38,463 nucleotides of DNA from an uncultured Vampirovibrio sp. (lineage in GTDB: Bacteria > Cyanobacteriota > Vampirovibrionia > Gastranaerophilales > Gastranaerophilaceae): contig CAJTXZ010000009.1 of the NCBI GenBank assembly GCA_910583725.1, positions 53,324 through 91,786 of the forward strand. Direction: 5' to 3'. Position 1 is the stretch's first letter; each line of letters opens with the position of its first letter. Both the position numbers and the translations under genes were made by a program. Shown here one piece after another: positions 24,218 to 33,064 of this stretch. The notes under the pieces were generated by a model that did not search any database, was not told where the DNA came from, and saw only the letters and a list, made by a program, of their open reading frames with translations.

Positions 24218-25414
24218 ATGGCAAGTGTTGATAACATTAACAGTATTCAAAGCGGAGGCATAACAAAACCAAGACAAAATGTTGAACAATCTGCATATCA
24301 AAGTTTGAATGAGTATGCTGTGGATAATAAGAATACAAAGGGTGGAGATACTTTTACTTTTTCAGGTGATAAACAAACTATAGAGGCAGATATTGCAGAC
24401 AAGTCTAGTGCAACAAGCGCAGCAGCTACCTTTGAAGCTGAAGCCTTAAATAAAACAGCAAAGTCAGACGGTGTGCAAAAACCAGCACTAGAGCCTGTTT
24501 CGGATGAAATACAAGTATTGATAGATGAAACACTTGCTTCATATAATAAAACATTAGAGGCAGAAAAGATGGCACATAAAGCTGCATTTAAACTTAAAGA
24601 TTCATGTGAAGAAGAAATTAAGGGCGCGCAAAAAACAATAGATGAGCTCAATGAAAAAGGAATGTTTTCCGAAAGTGGTATTTATGAGATAGAGGATGAA
24701 GATGGAAGCCATACACAGATTTCAAACCAAGATTACGGGTTAAGTTTAAGGAAAGATAAGATAGAAAATGACGATTCCATAATTTGTAAAGAAGATATAT
24801 TTGCCGATAAAGATGACGAAGGAGAATGTAAAATATCTTTGATTGTTACAAACAGGATATCCTATAAAGGCGAGGCACTGTTAAAGGATGACATCAGATG
24901 GTTCAATGAAAAAGAAATCGTTACAAGAGATGATGGAAGCTTGAATAACTGCGTATTGGGTGAAAAGCGTTATACTAATAATAGCGATATATCTATTACT
25001 GCCCAAAGCCAACTTCATGCTCATCGTAATGGAAAATTAAGCCTTTATAAAGATACAGCCAGTTTTAAGAACGGCAGTAAGTATTTTACACAAATGCTGG
25101 ATGAAACAGCTCCGGATGGTAGTTTCCAAAGATATGGCGCGGGGGTAAGAACTGCAAGAAACAGCAGTAGTAGAATTGAATTTGCAGCTGATTTACTTAA
25201 AAAAGAAGAATACTTTTCCGCTTTTACCCGTAAATATGGTGTAGGTCCTGCAAAAGCAGAGACGGCACTTAAACTTGTAGAGGATTCTAATGGCCAGATG
25301 GTTCCTAAATATTTTTATTGGGGCTGGAAAGGTGAAGGAACACGCATACAGGATACAGATACATATGATTACAAGGCGGAATTTGTTGACGGCAAATGGG
25401 TAAAATGCGAATAA
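24218..25414 (+). CDS. Hypothetical protein, no recognised family
   Basis: 398 residues; the start is well supported by GAAGGG eight bases upstream. N-terminal 90 residues are low complexity (Ser, Thr, Ala, Asn, Lys). A helical, charged segment follows (about 100-150; QVLIDETLASYNKTLEAEK...EEEIKGAQKTIDELNEKG), then an acidic, beta-rich part (about 155-300) and a Tyr/Trp-rich C-terminus (YFYWGWKGEG, YDYKAEF, ending WVKCE). No signal peptide and no membrane segment. The layout (unstructured N-terminus, then a beta domain) is like the proteins at 2181 and 5508, but I see no clear shared motif. It has its own hairpin terminator (25468-25521), so it is a single-gene unit. Function unknown. Confidence 0.75.
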   Translation: MASVDNINSIQSGGITKPRQNVEQSAYQSLNEYAVDNKNTKGGDTFTFSGDKQTIEADIADKSSATSAAATFEAEALNKTAKSDGVQKPALEPVSDEIQVLIDETLASYNKTLEAEKMAHKAAFKLKDSCEEEIKGAQKTIDELNEKGMFSESGIYEIEDEDGSHTQISNQDYGLSLRKDKIENDDSIICKEDIFADKDDEGECKISLIVTNRISYKGEALLKDDIRWFNEKEIVTRDDGSLNNCVLGEKRYTNNSDISITAQSQLHAHRNGKLSLYKDTASFKNGSKYFTQMLDETAPDGSFQRYGAGVRTARNSSSRIEFAADLLKKEEYFSAFTRKYGVGPAKAETALKLVEDSNGQMVPKYFYWGWKGEGTRIQDTDTYDYKAEFVDGKWVKCE

Positions 25415-25467
25415 GTTAATAATTATTTTAGGTTTTAAGTATAAACGGGATAGTTGATTGCAAGAAA

Positions 25468-25521
25468 AAATAAAGTCTTTGCAAGTTACAAACTGTGTTA
25501 GTGCTTGCAAAGACTTTATTT
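25468..25521. terminator. Bidirectional terminator with an 18-bp perfect stem
   Basis: AAATAAAGTCTTTGCAAG (25468-25485) pairs perfectly with 25504-25521 around an 18-base loop. The T-rich outer ends serve both strands, between the convergent genes at 24218 (+) and 25587 (-). Confidence 0.85.
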
Positions 25522-25586
25522 GCGCTAATAAGCAGCAGTGGATATGGCAAAAGCTAGTCTGCCACTATGTTAGGTTTGACTTGATA

Positions 25587-25952
25587 TCAATCCCATTTGC
25601 TTTTTATGAATAAGCATGGAAGCGTAATAACCAAGCCTAATGTAGGTATTAAGTTAGCAATGGTTAACCAGTGGGAAAGCTTTATGTCGCGCAGTCTTTT
25701 GGCTGTTGCTGCAATTTGCAGCCATAAAACAAACAGTATAGCAATAGACAAAACTTTCATATTAATAACCATATTAGAAGCATCAAGGGAATGTATAAAT
25801 ATGCCACGTATAATTAAATCAAAAAAATGTTTTCCAAAAAAGTAAAATACAATGTGTGTCGTAATCATCACAGCCGCATAATTAGCTCTGCCTATTCTGC
25901 CGGACGGATCAATAATGTTATTTTCAATTTTTGGTGCTTTTGTATTTTGCAT
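25587..25952 (-). CDS. DUF805-family membrane protein
   Basis: 121 residues from the ATG at 25952. The frame is open upstream to 26099, but the promoter at 25961-25989 lies inside that extension, so the shorter form is chosen. Transcription would begin only a few bases before the ATG, so the message may be nearly leaderless; no Shine-Dalgarno is visible. DUF805 marks: GRIGRANYAAVM near residue 20, a first membrane segment (ITTHIVFYFFGKHFFDLII), a second (VLSIAILFVLWLQI), the ATAKRLRDIKLSHWL motif and a final segment (LIPTLGLVITLPCLFI). Small inner-membrane protein of unknown function. Confidence 0.85.
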   Translation of the reverse strand: MQNTKAPKIENNIIDPSGRIGRANYAAVMITTHIVFYFFGKHFFDLIIRGIFIHSLDASNMVINMKVLSIAILFVLWLQIAATAKRLRDIKLSHWLTIANLIPTLGLVITLPCLFIKSKWD

Positions 25953-25960
25953 ATTTTTTA

Positions 25961-25989
25961 ATAGTAGCACTTGTATTGTATTTATGCAA
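25961..25989 (-). promoter_or_regulatory. Promoter of the DUF805 gene
   Basis: On the minus strand: TTGCAT (25984-25989), 17 bases, TACTAT (25961-25966). Its position decides the start codon at 25952. Confidence 0.6.
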
Positions 25990-26102
25990 GCTTTTGGCTG
26001 CAAAAGATGGAGGGCTGAAGTTTTTGTGCAAGGCTTAATTTTTAAATATTTTAGCTGGTTATTTGTTGTCATATAAAAAATGTAAGGCAAGGTTAACAAA
26101 AT

Positions 26103-26131
26103 TTTACAAGCTGTGATATTTGTTTTATAAT
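26103..26131 (+). promoter_or_regulatory. Promoter of the hydrogenase operon
   Basis: TTTACA (26103-26108), 17 bases, TATAAT (26126-26131). Transcription would start near 26138, 24 bases before the first gene. Confidence 0.7.
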
Positions 26132-26161
26132 ATTTATAAGTAGATTAAGAAGGTGTTAGGT

Positions 26162-26425
26162 ATGGAAAAAATAGAAGTAGAAATCTGTATGGGTACAACT
26201 TGCTTCATTATGGGCGGGGAAAGTATGCAGGAGCTTGCTTCTATTCTCCAGAGAAAATACCCGGATAAGGTTGACACCAAAGGAATAGTATGCCATGGGC
26301 TTTGTAATACGGATTGCCAGTATTCAAAGGCGCCTTATGTAAAGGTGGCTGGGGATGTTATAAGCGAGGCAACTGTAGATAAGGTCTTATCGGCAGTAAA
26401 TAAAAAGCTTGGAGAGGAAGCTTAG
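26162..26425 (+). CDS. Thioredoxin-like [2Fe-2S] ferredoxin of the hydrogenase operon
   Basis: 87 residues from the ATG at 26162, with AAGGTG six bases upstream; an in-frame GTG at 26153 would overlap that ribosome site. Cysteines: CMGTTC (C-x4-C) near the N-terminus and CHGLC then CQY further on, the thioredoxin-like [2Fe-2S] pattern of NuoE/HydC C-terminal domains. It opens the operon and is followed ten bases later by the group B-type hydrogenase, so it is the likely electron partner of that enzyme. A similar protein is paired with the sensory hydrogenase at 17240. Confidence 0.88.
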   Translation: MEKIEVEICMGTTCFIMGGESMQELASILQRKYPDKVDTKGIVCHGLCNTDCQYSKAPYVKVAGDVISEATVDKVLSAVNKKLGEEA

Positions 26426-26434
26426 AAAAATAAA

Positions 26435-27913
26435 ATGAGCACTAACGACAATCAGATTAAACATTTAAAAAGAGAGATTTTAATAAGAATAACAGAGGCT
26501 TTTTTAAGCGGTGATTTTGAAGAAAACGCAAGAAAAATTCCTTATGCAATGCGCCCGAAAGGCTGTGAGGTTGATTTAAGATGCTGTGTGCATAAGGAGC
26601 GTGCGGTTATAAGAGATAGAATTGTTGCCGGGCTTGGCTATCCTATTGAAAAGGATGATGAGTGCACTTTGCTTTCTACGTATGCGAAGGGCGCTGCTGA
26701 AAGACAAAAGCCGGATGATGAGATTTTAACTGTGCTGCAGGGTGCATGCAAGGGTTGCGTGCCAAGCTCTGTCTATGTTACAGATTTATGTCAGGGATGT
26801 GTTGCAAGGCCATGTAAAACAACATGCAGATTCGGCGCAATTTCAATAGTGAATGGTAAATCTCACATTGACAGTTCAAAATGCAAAAACTGCGGTATGT
26901 GTATAAATGCCTGCCCTTACAGCGCTATTGCAAAAATTATCGTCCCTTGTGAAAGCGTATGCCCTGTGGATGCCATTAAAAAAGATGAATCAGGCCATGC
27001 CAAAATTGATTTTTCAAAATGCATAAGCTGCGGCAAATGTATTTCAGCATGCCCGTTTGGTGCAATTCATGAAAAAAGTCAGATTGTTGATGTTTTATCA
27101 AGGATTAAGGAAGGCAAAAACGTTGTTGCAATGATAGCGCCTGCTATAGCAGGACAATTCCCTTATCCTGTTTCAAAGGTGAGAACTGCACTTTTAAAAA
27201 TAGGTTTTAAAGATGTTTTAGAGGTGGCCCAAGGGGCAGATGTTACAACGCTTACTGAGGCAGAAGATTTTAAGGAAAGGATGAATGAAGGCCAGGCCTT
27301 TATGACAACTTCCTGCTGTGCTGCTTATAATGAGCTTGTTAAAAAGCATATGCCCGAGATTAAGCCGTTTGTGTCTGAAACAGGCACTCCTATGTATTAT
27401 ACGGCAGAAATTGCCAAAAAGAAGGATCCTGATTGCATTACAGTCTTTGTGAGCCCGTGTTCGTCAAAAAGAAAAGAGGCGCTTGATAACCCCAATGTTG
27501 ATTATGTTATAAACTTCGAAGAACTTGGCAGTATTCTTGTTGCAATGAAAATTGAGGTTAATAACCTTGAAGATACAGAGTTTGAAGTTAAAAGTTCAAA
27601 GGAAGGACGAAACTTCCCGCTATCAGGCGGTGTAGCCGAGGCTGTAAAAAGTGCTCTTCAATATAAGGGTGAAAATATTGAGGTTCATCCTTGTGTTATA
27701 AACGGTCTGAATAAGCAATCTATAAGGGATTTAAAGAATTTTGCCAAAAACGGAAAATGCCCGAATGGAAACCTTGTTGAGGTTATGTCCTGCGAAGGGG
27801 GCTGTGTTGGTGGTAATGCTGCACTAATTGCCCAAAGGAAGGCGCAAAAACAAATAACAGACTACGCAAATGAGGGTGAAGCTGTAGTTAAGGGCACAAT
27901 TGAACAAAAATAA
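26435..27913 (+). CDS. [FeFe] hydrogenase, group B type
   Basis: 492 residues. The N-terminal region (about 1-110) has scattered cysteines. Three [4Fe-4S] motifs follow (DLCQGCVARPCKTTC; KCKNCGMCINACP; CISCGKCISACP), then the H-cluster domain. Its signatures are L1 TTSCCAAY, L2 SPCSSKRKE and L3 EVMSCEGGCVGGN. All four Cys ligands and the proton-relay Cys are present, but the usual PxW of L1 is AAY and the Met of L2 is Ser. That combination, and the lack of the small-subunit motif after L3, match the poorly studied group B hydrogenases, thought to be ferredoxin-linked. It sits between a [2Fe-2S] protein and hydCBA on one strand, so it is probably co-expressed with the bifurcating enzyme. Confidence 0.92.
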   Translation: MSTNDNQIKHLKREILIRITEAFLSGDFEENARKIPYAMRPKGCEVDLRCCVHKERAVIRDRIVAGLGYPIEKDDECTLLSTYAKGAAERQKPDDEILTVLQGACKGCVPSSVYVTDLCQGCVARPCKTTCRFGAISIVNGKSHIDSSKCKNCGMCINACPYSAIAKIIVPCESVCPVDAIKKDESGHAKIDFSKCISCGKCISACPFGAIHEKSQIVDVLSRIKEGKNVVAMIAPAIAGQFPYPVSKVRTALLKIGFKDVLEVAQGADVTTLTEAEDFKERMNEGQAFMTTSCCAAYNELVKKHMPEIKPFVSETGTPMYYTAEIAKKKDPDCITVFVSPCSSKRKEALDNPNVDYVINFEELGSILVAMKIEVNNLEDTEFEVKSSKEGRNFPLSGGVAEAVKSALQYKGENIEVHPCVINGLNKQSIRDLKNFAKNGKCPNGNLVEVMSCEGGCVGGNAALIAQRKAQKQITDYANEGEAVVKGTIEQK

Positions 27914-27954
27914 AAATTATATACAACTGAATAATATTTAATTAAGGAGAAAAG

Positions 27955-28467
27955 ATGACCACACCTTCTAGCACAGAAAGCTTGAATATTTCAAGCGCAA
28001 ATTATTCTAAGGTTGACAAAATCCTTGAGAGGTTTGAATACAAAAAATCCAACCTTATTGCCATATTACAGGAAGTGCAGGCGCATTTCAAATTTCTTCC
28101 CGAAAATATTATGACCTATCTTGGTACAAAAATGGGTGTTTCACCGGCAACGGTATTTGGTGTGGCTACTTTCTACAGCCAGTTTAGCCTTGAGCCTAAG
28201 GGAAAATATATTGTAAAAATATGCGATGGCACAGCATGCCATGTAAGAGGCTCAAAACCTGTGTATGACGCTGTTATGAACAGATTAAAATTAACGGACG
28301 GTAAATTTACAACCGATGACGGACTTTTTTCTGTTGAAACGGTGAGCTGCCTTGGGGCGTGCGGCTTGGCACCTGTGTGTGTTATAAATGAAAAAATTTA
28401 CCCTAAAATGACGCCAGATGCAATTTTAGCTATAATTAACAACTTTGTTAAAGATGAAGGAGTATAA
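27955..28467 (+). CDS. hydC: Electron-bifurcating hydrogenase subunit HydC (NuoE-like)
   Basis: 170 residues, NuoE/24-kDa family. N-terminal four-helix part (VDKILERFEYKKSNLIAILQEVQ...FLPENIMTYLGTKMGVSPATVFGVATFYSQF) and a C-terminal thioredoxin-like [2Fe-2S] domain with CDGTAC and CLGAC motifs. It has AAGGAG seven bases before the ATG and ends three bases before hydB. In HydABC it binds a [2Fe-2S] cluster next to the flavin subunit and helps split electrons between NADH and ferredoxin. Confidence 0.95.
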   Translation: MTTPSSTESLNISSANYSKVDKILERFEYKKSNLIAILQEVQAHFKFLPENIMTYLGTKMGVSPATVFGVATFYSQFSLEPKGKYIVKICDGTACHVRGSKPVYDAVMNRLKLTDGKFTTDDGLFSVETVSCLGACGLAPVCVINEKIYPKMTPDAILAIINNFVKDEGV

Positions 28468-28470
28468 AAT

Positions 28471-30336
28471 ATGAAGCTTAAAGACGATGTACTTTTGGAT
28501 ATAGAAGATTTAAAACAAAAATCTATTGAGAATATCAATGCTCAGGGGCTTCGTGTTTTAATCTGTGCCGGAACCGGCTGTGTTGCAAACGGTTCGCTTG
28601 AAATTATTAAAAAATTTAAAGAAAGGGGAATAAATGTTCAGCCCCTTGGTCAAAAAGATAAAATGACGGCTGTACCTACAGGCTGCCACGGCTTTTGCGA
28701 GCAGGGTGTTCTTGTTGTAATTCCTGAATTAGATGTTACATATGTTAAGGTAAAACTTGATGATGTGGATGAAATTATAGATAGCCATATAATCGGCGGA
28801 AAGCCTGTTGAGAGGCTTTTATATACTGACCCTGCAACCAAAAATCACGTATTCAAGAATGAAGATATAAAGTTTTATGCTGGGCAAACAAGGGTTTCTC
28901 TTGCAAACTGCGGTGAAATTAACCCTGAGGCCATTGAAGACACGCTTTCTGTGGATGGTTATCGGGCTTTGTATAACGTCTTAAAACAAAATGACCCCGA
29001 TAAGGTTGTGGATGAAATAATAAAATCAGGCCTGAGAGGCAGAGGTGGCGGCGGTTTTCCAACCGGCAAAAAATGGATGTTTACAAAAATGGCCGAAGGG
29101 GATAAAAAATATGTCGTTTGTAACGGTGATGAGGGCGATCCGGGCGCATTTATGGACAGGTCTGTTATGGAAGGCGATCCGCATAAACTTCTTGAAGGTA
29201 TGGCAATTGCAGGTTTTGCAGTTGGTGCTGATGAAGCATATATTTACGTAAGGGCTGAATATCCTCTGGCAATTAAAAGGCTAAGAACTGCAATCAGGGA
29301 TGCTGAAAGAGAAAACCTCCTTGGCAAAAGGATTATGGGTACTGATTTTAATTTTGAAATTCATATAAAAGAGGGGGCCGGTGCCTTTGTTTGCGGTGAA
29401 GAAACAGCGCTTATTGCTTCAATTGAAGGCGAAAGAGGCATGCCAAGGCCAAAACCGCCATTTCCTGCAAATAAGGGGCTTTTTGGAAAGCCGACTCTTA
29501 TAAACAATGTCGAAACCCTTGCAAATGTGCCTGTAATAATTTTGAAAGGTGCAGAGTGGTTCTCATCCCTTGGTACAGACACTTCAAAGGGTACAAAAAC
29601 TTTTGCACTTACCGGAGAAGTAAACAACACTGGCCTTATCGAGGTTCCTATGGGAACAACCTTGAGAGAGATTGTGTTTGAGCTTGGCGGCGGTATCAGA
29701 AACGGCAAAAAATTTAAGGCCGTGCAGATAGGCGGCCCGTCAGGCGGGTGTCTTACTGAAGAACATCTTGATTTGACGCTTGATTATGACAGCCTTATTA
29801 AGGCCGGTGCTATGGTTGGCTCCGGCGGGCTTGTTGTAATGAATGAAGATACCTGTATTGTTGAAGTTGCAAGGTTTTTTATGAATTTTACACAGAATGA
29901 AAGCTGTGGAAAATGCACTCCTTGCCGCGAGGGCACCAAAAATATGCTCAAAATTCTTGAAAAAATTACAAGGGGTGAAGCCACGCTTGATGATTTAGAT
30001 TTATTGGAAGAACTTGCACTTACCGTAAAAGACGGCTCTTTGTGCGGGCTTGGAAAAACCGCTCCAAATCCTGTATTATCAACGCTTAAATACTTTAGGG
30101 ATGAATATATAGCCCACATTGTGGATAAAAAGTGTCCTGCAGGCGTGTGTACCGCACTAAAAGTGATTGAAATTCAGCCTGATGTTTGCAGGGGCTGCTC
30201 TAAGTGTTCCAGAATTTGCCCTGTGGGCGCAATTTCAGGTGAATTAAAATCTCCGTTTACAATTGATAAGGAAAAATGCATTAAATGCGGTGCGTGTCTT
30301 GAAAGTTGTCCGTTTAAGGCAATTGTTCAAAGGTAA
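28471..30336 (+). CDS. hydB: Electron-bifurcating hydrogenase subunit HydB (NuoF-like flavoprotein)
   Basis: 621 residues. Domains in order: N-terminal thioredoxin-like [2Fe-2S] (CAGTGC, then CHGFC; about 30-105), the NuoF core with FMN/NADH motifs (GLRGRGGGGFPTGKKW, VCNGDEGDPGAF, EGAGAFVCGEETALIASIEG), the SLBB region, the [4Fe-4S] motif ESCGKCTPCREGT and a C-terminal 2x[4Fe-4S] ferredoxin domain (CRGCSKCSRICP, CIKCGACLESCP). This is the standard HydB build. It holds the FMN at which NADH and ferredoxin electrons meet before they reach HydA. GGAG lies upstream of the ATG. Confidence 0.97.
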   Translation: MKLKDDVLLDIEDLKQKSIENINAQGLRVLICAGTGCVANGSLEIIKKFKERGINVQPLGQKDKMTAVPTGCHGFCEQGVLVVIPELDVTYVKVKLDDVDEIIDSHIIGGKPVERLLYTDPATKNHVFKNEDIKFYAGQTRVSLANCGEINPEAIEDTLSVDGYRALYNVLKQNDPDKVVDEIIKSGLRGRGGGGFPTGKKWMFTKMAEGDKKYVVCNGDEGDPGAFMDRSVMEGDPHKLLEGMAIAGFAVGADEAYIYVRAEYPLAIKRLRTAIRDAERENLLGKRIMGTDFNFEIHIKEGAGAFVCGEETALIASIEGERGMPRPKPPFPANKGLFGKPTLINNVETLANVPVIILKGAEWFSSLGTDTSKGTKTFALTGEVNNTGLIEVPMGTTLREIVFELGGGIRNGKKFKAVQIGGPSGGCLTEEHLDLTLDYDSLIKAGAMVGSGGLVVMNEDTCIVEVARFFMNFTQNESCGKCTPCREGTKNMLKILEKITRGEATLDDLDLLEELALTVKDGSLCGLGKTAPNPVLSTLKYFRDEYIAHIVDKKCPAGVCTALKVIEIQPDVCRGCSKCSRICPVGAISGELKSPFTIDKEKCIKCGACLESCPFKAIVQR

Positions 30337-30452
30337 AGTCTTAAGTTTTAAGATTGCGCCTGCGGTCCGATTTTAAGTTTTATTAAGAAATTTAATACAT
30401 ATTTCAGACATTGATTGTAAAGTATTTAAAATAGTTAAGGAATATTAAGAAA

Positions 30453-32204
30453 ATGAGCGAAAATAAAACACTGTTTATAAACGGCAAAGAGGTTGAATTC
30501 ACTGATGAAATCAATATCTTAGAGGTGATGAGAAAAAATGGTTTTAATGTACCGACTTTTTGCTATCGCCCGGATTTGAAGCCTTTTGGCGCCTGCAGGA
30601 TGTGCGTTGTTGAAATTGAGGGCAGAGGAATTCAGACAAGCTGCACAATGCCTCCTGAAATTGGTTTAAAGATTCAAACAAACACAGAAAGAACAAGAAG
30701 AATTAGAAAAACAGTGCTGGAATTGCTTCTTGCAAACCATGACAGAGAATGTACATCATGTGAAAAATCAGGCAGCTGTGAACTTCAAAAATACGCCGAA
30801 GAATACGGTATAAGGGAAATTCGCTATGCCAAGAAAAAAGAATTTTTGCCGATTGATGATTCTAACCCCTCTATTGTAAGAGACCCTAATAAGTGTATTC
30901 TTTGCGGGGCGTGTGTTCGTGCCTGTGAAGAGTTTCAGGGACATGCGGTTCTTGGCTTTGCAAACAGGGGTTCAAAGACTGTGGTACAGCCTATGGCCGG
31001 CAAATGCCTTAATGAGGTAGATTGTGTTTATTGCGGCCAATGCCAGGCAGTGTGCCCGACAGGCGCCCTAACCATAAAGTCAGACATAGAGAAGGTTTGG
31101 AAGCAAATAACCGACAAAAATAAAAAAGTTGTTGTTCAAATTGCGCCTGCTGTCAGGGTTGCAATTGGTGAAATGTTTAACCTTCAGCCCGGTGAGAATA
31201 CAATAGGACTCATTAATACAGCCCTTAGAGAAATTGGTTTTGATTTGGTTTTTGATACCAATTTTTCTGCGGATTTAACGATTATGGAAGAGGGGACAGA
31301 ATTTATTGAAAGGCTTCAAAAGGATGAAAATCTTCCTATGTTTACATCTTGCTGTCCTGCGTGGGTCAGGTATCTTGAAAATGCCCATCCTGATATGCTC
31401 GGGCATCTTTCTACCTGTAAGTCGCCCCAGTCAATGCTTTCACCTGTATTGAAGGAGGTTTTGCCTTTGAGATTGCCAGAGTATACAAAGGAAAATCTTG
31501 TTGTGGTGTCAATTATGCCATGTACTGCAAAAAAATCCGAGGCTGTGCGCAGCGAGCTTTCAAAGGATGGAATTCAGGACACTGACTATGTTTTAACCAC
31601 AAAAGAACTTGGTCGTATGATAAAAGAGGCTGGTATTGATTTTGCGCGTCTTACTCCTTCAAAAGGAGATTCGCCGTTTGGCGAATACACAGGTGCTGGA
31701 ACGATTTTCGGTGCATCGGGCGGTGTTGCTGAGGCAGCTGTTCGTACCGCCTATGAATTAATTACCCAAAAACCTCTTCATGACTGCAATATCAGAGAAT
31801 TGCGCGGGGTGCATAACAGGTGCCGCGATGTCGAGATTGACATAAATGGCAAAAAAGTAGTTGTAAGAGTAGTTTCTACCTTGAAAGAGGCTGAAAAATC
31901 AATAATGGAGATAAAAAAGGGCGAAGCAAAATTTCAACTGCTTGAGGTTATGGCATGCCCTGGCGGGTGCGTGAATGGCGGTGGCCAGCCAAGAAGCTGC
32001 GATTCTTCACTTATTAAAGAAAAGAGGGCGAAAGGCTTGTATAAAGAGGATGAAAGCCTTGCATTAAGAAAATCACATGAAAATCCTGAGATTCAAAAAC
32101 TTTATCAGGAATTTTTAGGAAAACCCGGCTCCCACAAGGCTCATGAGCTTTTGCATACAAATTATAAAAACCGCTTAAAGGGCAGCTATAAAGATTTTGA
32201 ATAA
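30453..32204 (+). CDS. hydA: Electron-bifurcating [FeFe] hydrogenase catalytic subunit HydA (group A3)
   Basis: 583 residues. N-terminal plant-type [2Fe-2S] (CYRPDLKPFGACRMC...C), His-ligated cluster motif (HDRECTSCEKSGSC), two [4Fe-4S] motifs (CILCGACVRAC; CVYCGQCQAVCP), then a complete H-cluster: L1 TSCCPAW, L2 MPCTAKKSE, L3 EVMACPGGCVNGGGQP, and a small-subunit-like C-terminus. All proton-relay and ligand residues are normal, unlike the other two H-cluster proteins in the window. It lies 116 bases after hydB; no strong internal promoter is seen, so it is probably in the same operon. It makes or consumes H2 at the H-cluster; maturation factors must be encoded elsewhere. Confidence 0.98.
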   Translation: MSENKTLFINGKEVEFTDEINILEVMRKNGFNVPTFCYRPDLKPFGACRMCVVEIEGRGIQTSCTMPPEIGLKIQTNTERTRRIRKTVLELLLANHDRECTSCEKSGSCELQKYAEEYGIREIRYAKKKEFLPIDDSNPSIVRDPNKCILCGACVRACEEFQGHAVLGFANRGSKTVVQPMAGKCLNEVDCVYCGQCQAVCPTGALTIKSDIEKVWKQITDKNKKVVVQIAPAVRVAIGEMFNLQPGENTIGLINTALREIGFDLVFDTNFSADLTIMEEGTEFIERLQKDENLPMFTSCCPAWVRYLENAHPDMLGHLSTCKSPQSMLSPVLKEVLPLRLPEYTKENLVVVSIMPCTAKKSEAVRSELSKDGIQDTDYVLTTKELGRMIKEAGIDFARLTPSKGDSPFGEYTGAGTIFGASGGVAEAAVRTAYELITQKPLHDCNIRELRGVHNRCRDVEIDINGKKVVVRVVSTLKEAEKSIMEIKKGEAKFQLLEVMACPGGCVNGGGQPRSCDSSLIKEKRAKGLYKEDESLALRKSHENPEIQKLYQEFLGKPGSHKAHELLHTNYKNRLKGSYKDFE

Positions 32205-32210
32205 AAATTA

Positions 32211-32256
32211 AAACCGGCCGATAACCTGCAGATATTTGGTTTTGGCCGGTTTTTTG
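32211..32256 (+). terminator. Terminator of the hydrogenase operon
   Basis: AAACCGGCC/GGCCGGTTT, a perfect 9-bp stem with a 24-base loop and a following T-run, beginning seven bases after the hydA stop. Confidence 0.85.
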
Positions 32257-33006
32257 ATTAAAAAAATTTAGATACTTGTGCTATTTAAAAATGAAAATTA
32301 ATTATTTTAGAAGTGTAATGTATATAATTTTTTTTGCGGTGTAAACTTTTAAAAATATTTTAATATGTGCAATGTTTTTGAGCTGAAATTTATTACACGT
32401 GCAAAAAATGGGATTTAGTTTTTTAGCTAATGTGTGAAATTTTACAGTAAAAAACCTGAAAATATTTGATTTTATTGTAATATAAGGGTGTTCTACGCCA
32501 TAAAACCTTTTATTATGGTCATTATGGACTTGCCTATTCTCTAAAAGATTATATATAATTGCATTTTACGTATTTAAATGGCATGTGTTTCTTATTTTAT
32601 GCTGTTTTTGCTCATAACGTTTTTGAAATTCAGGTTTTTGTTAAATTTTTATACGGCTTTAATCTTTGATATTAATGTGTTTTAGGTGGTTTTGCACGGT
32701 TGAGTGTCTTTATTTATAATGTTTTTAATACTTTTATATATTTTTGTAGTGTTAGTTCTTATGGCACAGGGGAATTAGCCTTGTCGATTTTGATGAAACA
32801 TTGATATATCTCAATTTACACTTGATGTTTAGGCTTAAAATGTCTTATATTATGGACTTTGTGAAATTGATAAAATCCTAAAATACTTTTGAATGTTAAC
32901 TTACAACGGGATGGAAAGCCTGAAATATTTGCAGGGCAACGTTTTTTGCTTTAATCAAATAAGTATGTGCGGACTAATAAAGGAATGTCAAAATTTATTA
33001 AACAAA
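32257..33006. other. Long T/G-rich non-coding spacer
   Basis: About 750 bases without a coding-like frame. It holds one weak hairpin (CCATAA/TTATGG near 32498-32518) and many short T-runs. Its make-up is like the spacer at 1384-2180. Confidence 0.5.
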
Positions 33007-33035
33007 TTGCAAACAAAAGAGAATTATAATATAAT
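33007..33035 (+). promoter_or_regulatory. Promoter of the pilin-like gene
   Basis: TTGCAA (33007-33012), 17 bases, TATAAT (33030-33035). Transcription would begin near 33042. Confidence 0.65.
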
Positions 33036-33064
33036 TTAAGAAGAATTTGTATGGGGTATTTTTT

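Noticed and set aside
25953..26099. N-terminal extension of the DUF805 protein
   Set aside because: The promoter lies inside it and the extension has no family similarity.
26162..32204. Complex I (nuoEFG) fragment
   Set aside because: NuoE/F-like subunits are followed by a full H-cluster HydA; there are no membrane nuo genes.
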